Source of the DNA: Stichopus chloronotus
Lineage: Eukaryota > Echinodermata > Holothuroidea > Aspidochirotida > Stichopodidae
Direction of reading: 5' to 3'
Assembly: GCA_021234535.1 (NCBI GenBank)
Contig: CM037842.1
Span: 26,739,808 to 26,803,807, forward strand
DNA length: 64,000 nt
Below are positions 25,175 to 37,515 of the stretch, piece after piece; position 1 is the first letter of the stretch, and each line of letters opens with the position of its first letter. The position numbers were made by a program, and so were the translations under genes. The notes under the pieces are model-generated. The model was not told where the DNA came from and made no database searches. It was given only the letters and a program-made list of their open reading frames with translations.

Positions 25175-28100
25175 TCACCATCAAATGTTTTCCAGCATCA
25201 GATACCATCATCGTATCCCATTCATTTAAACCTCATTTCAGTTGTCAATGTGTCTAAATGTTTGTCAAGGTTAAACATCTTTTCTACTGTGTCTTTCGTG
25301 TTCTTCTTTCAGTGGCCTAGATAGTTCCTCCAGTTTTCAGTGTCTGTCGCTCTTAAAATCGTTGGCTCGTGGAGGGCGCACTGTTATTTGTACAATCCAT
25401 CAACCAAGTGCAAGGTTATTTGAAATGTTTGATAAGGTAAGTGTATCTTTCAGTCGTACTGACGTTTGAGAAGGTAATGTATTATTCATTCTGTGAGATA
25501 TTTGACAAGATAAGCTTCTTTTCAGTCCTCCCATAAACATTAGCCACAACAGGTTGGCGTTACTGTTACAGTATCTTTTACTTGCCCCAAATCCTGAAAG
25601 TTACAGTATTATTTTGCCATCAGTGATGTAATTACTGTGCAGAAACTGTTAATGCATTTTGAATACGTAAGCATGGTACGCGTATGCTCTGAAACACGTT
25701 CCTTTGATGTAACAAAATATATAATGTACCGACGGTATGTAAGTTATTTTCTTTTTCGTCAATAAACTTTCAATGTATGTGTACGTAAACATCGTAGACG
25801 CACGTTCTGAAACACCTTCCTCCATGTAAATAATGTGGCAAACTATGTAAATTATGTACATTTTTTTTTTGTCAATAAACTTTTTACAGTATGAAATCTC
25901 AGTAGTATCTCCAGAGATCGGTTAAAATGTAAAAAGACCGAACGAATCTTTCTTTTTTTTTTAATTTTACCCTTTTTTTGTTTTTCCCCTTTGTGCCTAA
26001 TGAATCTTTAACTTATTTATCAATACCTTTTCTCTTGTGAAGTGTCCTATTTAGTTGGATCCTAGTATACATACATTATTTAAATGAGTTGATCATGGTA
26101 TTCACTATTAATATTCGTTATCTTTATAGCTATACATACTCGGTGACGGTGAGTGTATCTATCAGGGAACTGTGGCTGGTCTTGTACCGTACCTAAAGTC
26201 GATGCATTTTATATGCCCACCTTACCACAACCCTGCCGACTTTGGTGAGTAGACGACGTCGGTATATCTTTTCGTTACGCCCCTAACTTGAAGACGAAAA
26301 GTCATCACCCCAGACAGTTTCAGTTCTCCCAACCACTTACATCTAGTCCCTCCCACAGGCTGTCTAAAATTCCGCCGTACATGTAATCAGGCAATTCATC
26401 CCTGTGCACACCGTGTTACATGAGCTGCTCTGCATCTTCTTCTTGCTCTACCTGCTTCTTGTTCTATCCGCTTTTTCTATCCAGAAGCCAAAAATAAAAC
26501 TTGGGATGATAACTTACTGCTTTTAAGTGACATTTGAAAAAAAAATCTATGTAGATAATGTGCTATCGATAAGCTACATGAAGGGGATTCATCGTAAGAG
26601 ATCTTTGTATTTCTTGTATTACGCATGATAGTATTATCAGTTTATGATTTACATCGAGCACAAGGTAATAAACGCCCTATGGGTACCGGCTAAACCTAAC
26701 ATACAATGTGAAGGGAAGTTACGAAGGCAGTATACGTCTGCACGTTCTGGTTAGGCCCTACAAATATGATGATTTGTAATGTAATACTTTCAACCACTTT
26801 CTATATTGCGTTTCTGTAGTTGCTTACAACGTCATGTCAAGAGGTACTTTACTACTTTCGTTTCTCAAGTACTTTGGAGCTGTATGGTGAAGTACCGTTT
26901 ATGTTATGTAGACTTGAAGTGTGTTCTTTGGGGATATTTAATCCTTTTGCACGATATATGGAACATATAAGGCTCCTTATTGTTAATATACTGGTTGATT
27001 TTGTGCACCAGAATGAACACAGGGGTAATATGGTAATTCTACCTCTAATTTACAGTTATCGAACTGGCATGTGGAGAGTACGGCGACGTGTTACCGATTT
27101 TGACGAAGTCGTACAGAGATGGAAAATGTGAAGAGTACAGCAAACTTCAAAGCGACTTTAATAGTTTAAGTAGTAGCCACAGTTTAAGCATCGCCTTGGG
27201 CGACTTTCCGACCACGTCATCAAACGGTCATTCCCCGAATGCTACCTTCAAAAATGGGACATCTAAGTCAGTGACCGTATACACTGACGGATCTGGTAAA
27301 TCACAAACTGTAGTTAAGGTGAGTTTAATGATGATTAAGTTGATCATGGTAAATAACAATCTGTAGCAAAGGTAATATAACAGAAAGTTGATAAAATCAT
27401 GCAAGTCACAAAATACACTTTTCAGTGATTGGTTGAATAATCAATTTTCGTGTGTAGTCTGGCGAATACACAAAATGATCTGTGCTGGTAATCTGTCACA
27501 TGGGCCTACGGTAGCAATAACGTATGGTCATCAATTTCACTAGTAGAACAACATTGACCTCTGTAGAAATGTAGCCTCTGTCACAATGTTGCCTAACAAG
27601 TAGCGACAGCAAACATTTTGCGGAGACCCAATGTGTATTCACACCTATACTATGTATATATACACATATATAATATGAAGTATATGTCATTTGAGAGTAC
27701 CGCCTTCCTAGCTGAGGTGGCATGTTTCAGTATCCGCCATTAAACAGCGATTGACCAATACGTGTAATGTACTGTACTTTTGTGTGAAGAATTGAGTGTC
27801 TTTGCAGAGTATACTTAGTGCAGTTCCCGTAGACTTGCAGTCTTTGCCAATATGATATTTTGTTATTAAACGTGACTGCAACAGAGAATCTTAGAAGATA
27901 AAAAAGCATCCTTATATGAATGATTTCATGAATGCTTTAGGAAAGAAATATAGAAAAGGTAAAAAAAAATCAATTCTTTTCGCCTATTTTTCTTTACTAT
28001 AGAACGAGACATGGATGCATGATACTCGATTCGCCGCTAACCTCTTTGTGCAATTTTGGATTCTTTTCAAGCGAGCGTTCATCGTGTTCTTCAGAGATCA

Positions 28101-31100
28101 GGTAACGTTAGAAACAACTTACGATCGATTTCATAGAAGTAGGGAAAGTTACTGAAGTATCATGCACTGCTTCATTAAACGCTGCCTTGAAAGGTAAACG
28201 ATAACACTTCAACCGCATTATAGACATACTGTTAACTGTTCTTCTATAGAGCAGTCTACAAAGAGACCTCATAACATCAAAGGCGGTTTGATGTATGGTC
28301 ATTTGTCAAACCATGTTACTTTATCACGTGCCGGTATCAGGTATATATGGAGTGTGCCACATTTTCTCGACGAGGTAATAATACGTAGGCAAGCAGAAAA
28401 TGAGTGTGTAGGATCGACGGTTCGATCATGGATATGACAACTTTATGTTCCAACAAGATATATGCACACTTCGCACCTTGAAATACGAAGGCATTTCATT
28501 TGGTACGTTCAACGTGTAACACTCTAGAGATAAGAGCAAAGAACGTGCTTAAATTGTCCCTCATCGATATAATGGCTAATGTAAACAGTATCATGTTTTG
28601 CTTATTATATTTTCTTTTCAGACGCTGACGCATGTTCGTTTCTCAGCTCCGATATTTATCGGCATTCTGATTGGTTTACTTTATTTGAAGATTGGTGACG
28701 ATGCCAGTAAAGCCTTCAACAATGCTGGCTTCCTCTTTCTCTGTCTTATGTTTCTGATGTTTGCTGCTATGATGCCTACAGTACTATCTTGTAAGTTGTT
28801 TTGATGCTATGGTATCTACAGTATTATCTTGTAAGTTGTTTTGATGCTATCATTGCTTCAGTACCCTCTGTTGGCTTGTTTGGGCGCTACGATGCAATCT
28901 GTACAACCCGTGAACAAAAGACAGTTATCTTCCTCACCATTTGTTGCCTTGTGAGTATTGGGATTTTGCTGTTGTCATGATAACTGCAGAGTAATAGCCT
29001 TTGCTGCTATGTTGTATAATTTGTTGCAATGATGACAGCTGTATAACCGTGTAGTTTGTAAGTTTTGCTGCTACGGTTATGTTGCTTTACATTATTCCTG
29101 TCCAACGTCAGTCACCTGCTACAAATTTTGTTTTTGCTACATTCACCCGTTGAGATAAGAGGAGAAGGATAATAGTGTTTTGAACTTATCAGAGTTACCG
29201 CAAGTGCCAATTAATGCGGATTAGACACAAAACGCACGTAGGGGCCACTTAGCAATTATTCTTGTTTTGTGTAACGTATGACGTAGCACAGTCTAGGGCA
29301 TGCGTGATAGACCGTGTGGTGTATGGATGAGCTGCTTGCTACGATTGCTTACGTACAAATAGTCAACAGGAGAGCAGCCACATCAACCAACATTTCTACT
29401 TTGAAGAACAAAATGGACGAATCTGGACGCAGTTGAGGCTGCGTTAGTTTCAATGAATAGTCTTTAGTAGTTGGCTGGCTATGAAATTTCTTTCGAAGCA
29501 GTCTGATACAAACAAATAATGCGAATTTTGGTAGTATTTTTCATCGAGCAATGTTTACCATAGATTAAAATTGAAAACATATGTAACCTTATTAGACGGT
29601 TCTAGATGCGAACTTCATATTTTTACTTCAGTAGTAGTTTTCGTCACCGCGAACAAATGCGCATCACGGTCTGTTGTTCATACCCAGTAAACTTTACTGT
29701 GCATGCAATTTCTGCTTTGCTCCATGACGTACATCAGTCAATACACGCTACAAGTCAACAGTTTTGTTCAAGAGCAGCTTACCAATTCGGTAGCACTGAT
29801 TGTACTTCAAAGGCCTCCCATGGCACCATAGTTGGATGTAATCCTTTTTATAAAGAATAAGTAGTAAATGGCACCCGTATTCATCCCTGATAAATTGAAA
29901 TTTATCACGTGGAAAAAATCTTATAGGATTAGTGTTACTTAAATTTTCCATGTATCTGTTCCTCTTCCTACCTCCGTAATGTACCACATCCACCCCCCAC
30001 TTAAAAAAAGACAGACAAAATGAACAATTATCCCTATGAGTTTACCAAGGACGAGCCTCACTGAACATATGGAGCACGCGAGAAAACGGCGTAACAAAGG
30101 TGACTCATGTTAGGCCTTTAAACTTTACCGCCTACGCCACTGAAAGGGCGCGACCTACTTAAAATGTTTTGTTTTTGTCCCTACTAACGCGCTGCGCGTC
30201 ACTTAATAGCTTTGACTGACATCAACCGAACAATAACCAGGACAAAAGTTTCCAAACAAAGGCTTTGAATACTGAATGTGGTAGAAGAAGAGACAAAAAT
30301 ATTCTGTGCTCAGTACAAAGTCAATGACGCAGAACGTAAAGCAAGGGCCTGCAAGAAACAGTGAGCACCTCTCAGCCACTCAGCTCGTTTTTTCCCACAA
30401 TCAAATTCTGTGTAGTATTTTAATAATGTAATGTATTATCATGCGCTATCAAATGGTTACGGAGACATCGGCAAACTTGTGAAAATTCCCTGCTAACTCT
30501 CACACCGAGTTTTAAGCAGTTCAGTGTTTTTGTTTCGGTGTATTTAGTGTTAGTATTGACGTGGTAAGTTAAACCTTTGCTGTGAACTGTGGAACAAAAG
30601 AGTGACTGCAGAGTTTGATTTACTGTGAACATATCGTGCAATAAAATGTTAAATCTTATGCAAGTTCACAGGCGTATACGGTTGGAGATACTGTAGTTGA
30701 TATTCCAAAAAAATGTGTGTTCCAAATAAATCTTAGGTGTGATTGCCTTTTTTGGACTCGATGGTTGCATTTGTTTATTCACTACCCTCTCCTTGTACCT
30801 CTGTTCCTTCAAAGAACATGTCACATTGCGCGTGTAGTAACCTTTAGCCGATCACTCTGATATAAGTAATTCAATCTAGAAGACAAGAGGGAGTGGTAAC
30901 TGAAACACAATGGTTTTAAATCAATAGTCCCTTTCGAACAGAATCAGTGTCATGGTTCTTCACGACAACACTCAATAATGTAACCTATTTTCATATCTCT
31001 TTCACTGCCGTTACAGCAGTAACTGTTTAAGCGAAACTAGTGTCATTAACTGTGAGTTCAAACACTGATATACGTATATACGCTGGAACTCAGTGTCACG

Positions 31101-33105
31101 ATCTGCGACCGATTGCACTAAATCTTAATTTGAAATGGTCCTTTTCACTAAATTTATTGAAATATGATTCAATTTGGTATCGATCTGATTTTTTTCATTT
31201 AGTTCCCTTGGAGATGAATGTCTTGGTCCGTGAACACATTAATTACTGGTACAGCTTGAAGGCCTATTACATTGCAAAGACTATGTCCGATTTTCCCTTT
31301 CAGGTAAGTCCACCACACAATGAGATTTAACATGATTCTCAATTGGGGGCGCTCGTTGTCTTTCATTTGGTTCAACCTAATGTCACTTACTTTTTCATGT
31401 CTTCTTGTTTTGCATTTCTTCTTACATCTTTCATTGTAAATTCGTTGCTGGATTGTATTGAATTTACGTCTGCTTTGTAGGTGGCGATACCTGTGGTTTA
31501 CTGTACGATAGCTTATTGGATGACAGGACAACCACCGGAGGCAGACAGATTTCTCATCTTCATCGGTATATCGATTATGACGGCGATGATCTCACAGTCT
31601 GTCGGTCTTTTGATTGGTGCTGCTACTTCTATGGAGGTAACCATAGGACAAAGATACATTTTAAGCCCACAAAATAAATACTAAATAGTAGTCAACAAAC
31701 GGAGAACTCTGGTCAAGCCCTCGAGCAGAGAATCACAACATTGATAGTAAATACGAGAAACTGGGGATATGAGACCTGGATTCCGAAACACTTTTGTCAG
31801 AAGTGTTATGATAGCATGTGTGACAAAATGTCAACGTATCATGTTCGAAATAAGTATAGTCATAGGAGGCCCTCTCTCCCTTGTAATTTGTCATAGGATG
31901 TGCGTAAAGATTAGGGCGACGTTGGTCTAATCCACGGATCTCATTACAAGTTGAAAGGTCAGTTAGTGAAACAATATTCAGAACATAATGCTCTCAATCG
32001 GATCGAATTATGTGATGTTCATCTCGAATACCGAATACCGCGTTTGTCAAATAAATAATAATAATAACCTGATCATGATAGTCGTCAAAAAGAAAAAAAA
32101 ATCAATGCTTTCTGAATAGTGAGTTTTTCTTGATCTAGTTGCAAGACTTCTATTTGTCTGGATTCTTGTTTTCACTTCAATAATGAAGTTGCCGTCCTTT
32201 CAATAGGTGAATAGTATTCCTTGGTTCAATGGAAAGTCTTCCGAAGTTTCCATTCTGTAGATTCTTTGTCTCGCTGTAATACTACAATACCTCGCTTGTA
32301 GTCTTCCTTGACCAAATCATATTCCCTTCATCTACTACTGTTCCTTTGCATGAGTGGCAGTCTCTCTTTTTCAATCACAAGTCACTATCTGCTATTGTTA
32401 TTCGAAGTTGTCACCACAATTATAAGAATGCTATCGCTGCTTTCTCAATAGGTGACACTTTTTTTGCCAATCAAAAGTTATTGTAATCCACCCGCAACCC
32501 TACATCTACTAACTGTTTTCTTTGTCACAGTGTAACAATGTAATTGCTGCTTTCTGAGTTGGTGGCGATTGCCTCCTTTTTCCAATCACTAGCCTTCCTT
32601 TCTAAGTTCTCTGCATACTTCGTTACAGTATTACATTGTAATTGCTGCTTCCTCAATAGATGGCAGTCTCCCATGGTATATTTAATCCCAGCCCTTCCTC
32701 TGCTACTATCCTCTTTGTTACAATATTACATTGCTGTCGCTGCTCTCTTTATAGGTGGCAGTTTTCCTCGGTCCAATCACAAGCCTGCCTCTGCTCCTGT
32801 TCTCTGGTTTCTTCGTTACACTTCCAACGATGCCGTGGTATCTAAGGTGGATATCCTACGTGTCGTTCGTTCGCTACAGTTTTGAGGGCGCTATGATAAC
32901 GATATACGGCCTCGAGAGAGGCGATTTAAATTGTCCGGAGAATAACGACGAATGTATCTTCAAAACAGGACAAGATGTCTTAGACAATCTTGACATGGAT
33001 AAAGATCGGTTGGGCATCGATTTAGCAATACTCGCTGGATTTTTCATCATAACACGGGTACTCTGCTACTTTTTGCTAAGATGGAAGGTCAAAAGTCATA
33101 TTTAA
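18606..33105 (+). CDS. ABCG1-like: ABCG half-transporter, ABCG1/ABCG4 clade (12 coding exons)
   Basis: Coding exons: 18606-19347, 21222-21339, 21579-21768, 22886-23031, 25313-25436, 26130-26244, 27056-27318, 28003-28101, 28622-28790, 31203-31303, 31481-31636, 32755-33105. All introns are GT-AG, and the joined length (2574 nt, 857 aa) keeps frame to a TAA stop. Order: a long acidic Ser/Glu-rich N-terminal tail (to about residue 225), then [10 protein letters not shown], Walker A GPSGAGKS (270-277), signature SGGQ (372-375, here SGGQSKR), Walker B LLFFDEP with catalytic Glu 396, H-loop His 427, then the six-helix membrane domain (about 567-857), with FPLEM and [19 protein letters not shown] typical of ABCG1/4. 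Family members dimerise and export sterols and lipids. The tail is longer than in vertebrate ABCG1. Function by family; clade assignment strong, exact orthology not tested. Confidence 0.95.
23329..23690. repeat. tandem duplication, ~185 bp period
   Basis: Two copies (about 23329-23511 and 23514-23690) share TTACTACACCGCTATACTGTG, GTGTACACCACAATACACTG, CAATGCAGAACATA and a TATTATTACCAATGTAAA end. It lies in ABCG intron 4. Non-coding. Confidence 0.85.
24760..25175. repeat. (CAT)n microsatellite with degenerate shoulder
   Basis: A near-pure CAT/TCA run covers about 25036-25175 in ABCG intron 4. The ~270 bp before it (24760-25035) is a decayed version, with repeated TCATnAGACATTATCA-like phrases. 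It ends about 140 bp before exon 5. The poly-His and poly-Asp frames it creates are artefacts. Confidence 0.92.
25655..25890. repeat. tandem duplication, ~118 bp, ABCG intron 5
   Basis: Two diverged copies (about 25655-25775 and 25776-25890), each running from a GTACGTAAnCAT phrase through TCTGAAACAC and TTCCT to GTCAATAAACTTT. Non-coding. Confidence 0.75.
26293..26460. repeat. dispersed repeat, copy 2 (first copy at 7384)
   Basis: Same family as 7384-7550: shares GTCATCACCCCAGACAG-like, CTAGTCCCTCCC and GAGCTGCTCTGCATCTT phrases. It lies in ABCG intron 6, in the sense orientation relative to the other copy. Confidence 0.75.
28767..28890 (+). repeat. decayed ~41-bp repeats of the ABCG exon 9 donor
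   Basis: The last 24 nt of exon 9 and its donor (CTATCTTGTAAGTTGTTTTG) are repeated 41 bp downstream almost unchanged, giving a second strong donor at 28832. A third and fourth unit (28849-28890) are more decayed, and related phrases continue to about 29080. Use of the second donor would add 41 nt beginning with an in-frame TGA a few codons past the real junction. The unit is partly exonic, so it looks like a minisatellite seeded from the exon edge. Confidence 0.8.
32190..32754 (+). repeat. decayed ~100-bp repeats of the ABCG exon 12 acceptor
   Basis: The real acceptor (CTTTATAG before GTGGCAGTTTTCC, exon from 32755) is preceded by several degraded copies of the same junction plus the start of the exon: near 32657 (CAATAGATGGCAGT), 32560 (GTTGGTGGCGATT), 32449 (CAATAGGTGACAC), about 32352 (GAGTGGCAGT) and 32205 (CAATAGGTGAATAG). 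Each is followed by a TCCAATCAC-like phrase and preceded by CTGTTnTCTTTGT(T/C)ACA. The spacing is roughly 95-110 bp. Confidence 0.75.
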
Positions 33106-33620
33106 TTAGTCAAATGTATGGAAAGGTGCAAACACGTTCAACGTATTATTTCTATTTAGGTGCTGTCCATTAAGGCATGCCAAGTTATATGTATATACCA
33201 GCTAACATGGCTACCTATCGCAATGTACGATATAAACCCACAGATCGTGTAAGGGAAAGTAAAATAGCTTGTAATGTTTGTTCAGCCTCATTGTGTGTGT
33301 GAAATTGTAGTTCATAATAAGTTACAAATATTGTAAAATAATTCCTGTTTCATAACTTAAAGTTGAAAAAAGTGTAAACATTTGAGTCAAGAATTACTTC
33401 ACTTCCTAGTATTAATAAAATATAAGCTCTTACAAAGAACCTCTTGCCATTATGATTAGATAGTATTAAAATGTCCAAGTATATCCTCTAACGATGAAGA
33501 TAGATTTAACATTCCAGTGATAAAACAAATTGCCACCAAAATGAGAGAATGTAGAACGGTTATCCCATCATTGATCTTTTAAGTCTGATTATCAATGTAA
33601 ATAAAGTAGAATTATTTTAC
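33106..33620 (+). terminator. ABCG 3' untranslated region and poly(A) signals
   Basis: After the TAA stop the sequence is AT-rich, with AATAAA at about 33414 (in ATTAATAAAATAT) and another at about 33600. The first gives a ~310-nt 3' UTR. Choice between them is not resolvable from sequence. Confidence 0.5.
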
Positions 33621-35072
33621 GTTTCATCGAAAGAGGTCAGATGTTTATTTCTTTCACTTATTTAGCGTGAACAATGTCTATGCTAAAGGTAGGTATGTAA
33701 TGGTGACACACGTCTTACCTAAACTTTTGCAACTTCCTTCCCAAATCTTGTTAAAGCATAATTCTTCAAGCGATTTGTAGTACAAAGTCATCTTTAAATG
33801 ACAAGTGCAGAAAGTTCTCCAATAGACAGGGAAACCCCGTATTTTGTCATTTTTGACATCGCACAGACAATATTCATGAGTATGTATTTTATGTCCACCC
33901 ATACATTGAACATAGAATATCTTTTCGTCACAGGTCATCAGTGTTTACCCACATAATTCAAGTTCACTGTCTGGTAGATCATTTTTTTTTCACCACAAAA
34001 TTTATTGACAAGATATGCTTAAACGCGATTTTGGAAGAAAGTGTAAGTAGTTATGTTAGGTGAATGTCAAGATAACCGTTCCTCCTTTAATTGATCTCTA
34101 TGAGATATCAATAATGGTTGCAGAGTTATGCTTAATGGTATTGTGACGATGTATAATAAGTCATAATTATTGATCATTCTTTTAAATGATATATTTACCA
34201 TGCATAATTCCTATCTTGCCTTTGATAAGGGTTGTTTATGTAGAATGATGTTAACAGATGCTAACTAGGTTACCGCTGCTTAGTTAAATTTCATAAATAT
34301 TCGTTAAATTTCGTTAAGTAACTTCCTTCTTATATTTAATGTCGTCAACACTCTCGTGATGATTACAGGTTTAAGTGACTTTGACACTAAGAGCACACAC
34401 TTGTAGTAGGATTGTATCTATGTCATTGACATGTACTTGCCGTATGTGTTTTGTAATATAGGCGCAAGTGACTTACAATGTCATGCAACGAAGTTTATGC
34501 AAGGTTTTCTAAAGGTCAGGGGCTGAGGAATACCGATGGAGAATATTTAAGCAATTAATTTATGATATAGAGGCTGGAATATGTTAAACGAGTGCAATAC
34601 CAGATGACCAAGAGATGATTTTCATATCTATAACTCACCTTTTAGTGTCCTCGTTTCGTAGCAGTCATTTTATATTGGCTGAAGTCGGTTGAGATTACCG
34701 CTCGAAAGAAGTAGATTATTATTAACCTAAAATAACTGGTCATGCTTATTGTTCTTCATCTTAGCCAATTTTATGGATATCAAAATTATGTAGCATCAAT
34801 ATCGGAATGCAAGACGTTAGTTACAGACAAATAAAGTGACACAATCAAGATGATATGTATTGTTTTTTACTCTATTTTTCTTTACTTTCAGTCCATCATT
34901 GGTTACCGAGGAACTGACTTAAGAGTTCAACAAGCTCAGGGTATCACAAACGTAACAATTCAAAATTAGTAATATTACAATCAAGGAGAAAGATAATTTT
35001 TGACTTTGCAAGGTCTTCACTCTCTTTGGCAGAAAATGTCCAAAGCTTGCTCCAGTCGTCAGCCAGTGTGTG

Positions 35073-35115
<43 letters not shown>

Positions 35116-37515
35116 GATTAAACGTTCTATCGAATTCTAAGTGTGAATAATATGAGGATCTTCAAAAAAGGTATAACTACAAGAAGTGGTAACCATGACC
35201 ATAGCACAAATTTTTCGGAAAAGTAGAAAAGACAGAAAAAAAACAAAAAAACAACGGCAACAAACCAACCCTTATAGAACCGACGCTTTAAGCTATGGTC
35301 CAGACAAATATACGAAAGACTAGAATCTTTGCATGCGCAAGATCTCAAATCGTCCTTTGGTTTGCAACTTGCCTTTAGAAAAAAAAAAAAACAATGTACA
35401 GAGCGTTGCATCACTTAAGTCACTTTACTCACATAAAGTGCACTATAACGCTACTCAATAAAAACAGCGTGTGTTCTTATCCCGCTTCTGGCAATTTAGT
35501 GAAAATATTGTTCTTGTAGTTCAAGTTGACGATGTGGCAACCAGCGACTGTTGGTGTTTATTCTGAATGTCCAAGTGAGTAAGGAAAAGAAAGGCCAACA
35601 TTCACTGCAACATGCCACTGGTTGAAAACATGACATTATCATCATACATTATACCCACAATGCATTAGGCCTTAGCTAGTGACAATATGCTACAAACGAC
35701 GAACTATTACAGTGAAATCTGATACACATCAGATAGATATTGATAGGTACAAAGAATTTTTTTTAAATTCACAGTACGGTAATAGTTAATTATGTATATT
35801 AACCCTGGATAAAGATATGCTAAAACCAAATTCATTAAGACTTAATTTCTAAACCTTAACCCGCCATCTTCTACAATTTTAGACTTTTCATGTTTAATCT
35901 TTACCTTTCTTCGGGGAAGTAGTATTCCTATACGTTCATATATCAAGCAAAGTCTAACTAGCTAGTGGAACTTACAAAGCAGGCGCTTCAGCACATAAAA
36001 TATAAGAATATTTTTAGTAATATTTCCCTGTGGGTCTTTCACAATCCCGTGTACACAAAAGCCATCGTGGGTGGTTTGATGTAGGTCAGTGCTATTTTGT
36101 GTAATGACGATTAACAACATTTGAATGTATTCAAATGAGTTTGCTCCCATTGCAATCAGAAGTTCTTTAAATATCTTTACGAAAAAACGAAACAGCAGTG
36201 TTGACAGAAATTTTCCTAACGGTTTCATTCGTCAAAATATTTTTTCCGACAAAACTTATGCATTTTAAAGTTCAGAGAAAGGTGATGCCAACTTTTAGTC
36301 GATTAGAGGTAGACTTGAATTTAAATTAGTAGAATCATGGTGGCACAAAACACCCTGATAGCAGAAATTACGCATTTATTTCTTTCTTTTATTTACCATC
36401 ATTTTTTTTTATCAATGCACATACTCTGAATCTGTGCATGAAGTAATCAAATTGTTAGTACTTTGATTTCGATCTATGCGTACCTGTTGAAACAATTCGA
36501 CAATAGGTTATAAACACAAAACCTAATTACAAGTCAGGTTATGCAATCACAATCTCAGAATAACAGAGCCTTGTTTATTTTGTTTATAAACTGTCAAACT
36601 AAAATATTTTGAACAGTAAGCAATACTATCTAGATTTTGTTGACGTTGTTCTGAGCTTCCACATGTTGGTCTCTAATTGTACAGTGCCATTTTGTCAAAG
36701 GTTTTGACTCTCTCCTTTCGCTTACGTGACACGCGAACCATGCAAAACGTTCTTCTGTCCGATTGCTTTGATTTTGAAGCATCGTTCTGTCAGATAATTA
36801 ACAATTAGCAATTCGCTTTTTTCATTGTATCAAGTCCACGTATAAAAATCTCATTCCCAACACATCGATACAAGAGAGATTGATCCAAAGTAGAAGAGAA
36901 TCCATATAAGTGCCCACTCAGGCAGCCCCCTTCATCTCCGAAGGACGTGACTGCATCATTGGAGAGACTTTTTATGGTTTTAATAATATCACAGATTGAA
37001 AAAAAAACGCTAATGTTTTATGGCTGTTTTTTTTATGATTTGTTCTTCAATGCAATTACATTGATGATACAAGGTGCTTAAATATGGTGCAGTAGAACGC
37101 TGAGGTATGCATCTTTGCAAACGCAGACTGTATGTATTATTGTCACCATTATAACTCATTGCAGATAACCCTTAGGTACCTATGGAAAGTCATGAATATT
37201 TCATCAGCTTAGCCACGGTTTGTTGTCGGACAATGGTACAGTAACATGACCAATTGTAGAGTTTCTTTTTCTTCATACACGTTTACGATAGTAAGCGTGA
37301 CATTAAAAAGTCAATTGCTTTCGCTATAAGGATGTTGAACCACCGATTTTTAGTTAAACATTAACTTTACTCTCTGAATTATGTTTTGCAGGACGTAAGT
37401 ACATTGGTTTCAGTATGAAAAAGTGATATGGTCATTTTGTACCAATGACTATGCATTTATATTTCTTGTGAAGCATTCTAGCAAGTTGTGAAGCAGCAAA
37501 TTTGAGTAGAACAAG
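33621..37515. other. intergenic region between ABCG and the Ig receptor
   Basis: No exon-like sequence is recognised on either strand. It contains an (AAT)n run at 35074-35113 and A-rich runs. The last few hundred bases presumably hold the receptor promoter; I see no definite core element. Confidence 0.5.
35074..35113. repeat. (AAT)n microsatellite
   Basis: About 13 uninterrupted AAT units. Confidence 0.95.

Noticed and set aside
25016..25324. Poly-His and poly-Asp open frames
   Set aside because: They are translations of the (CAT)n microsatellite in an ABCG intron.
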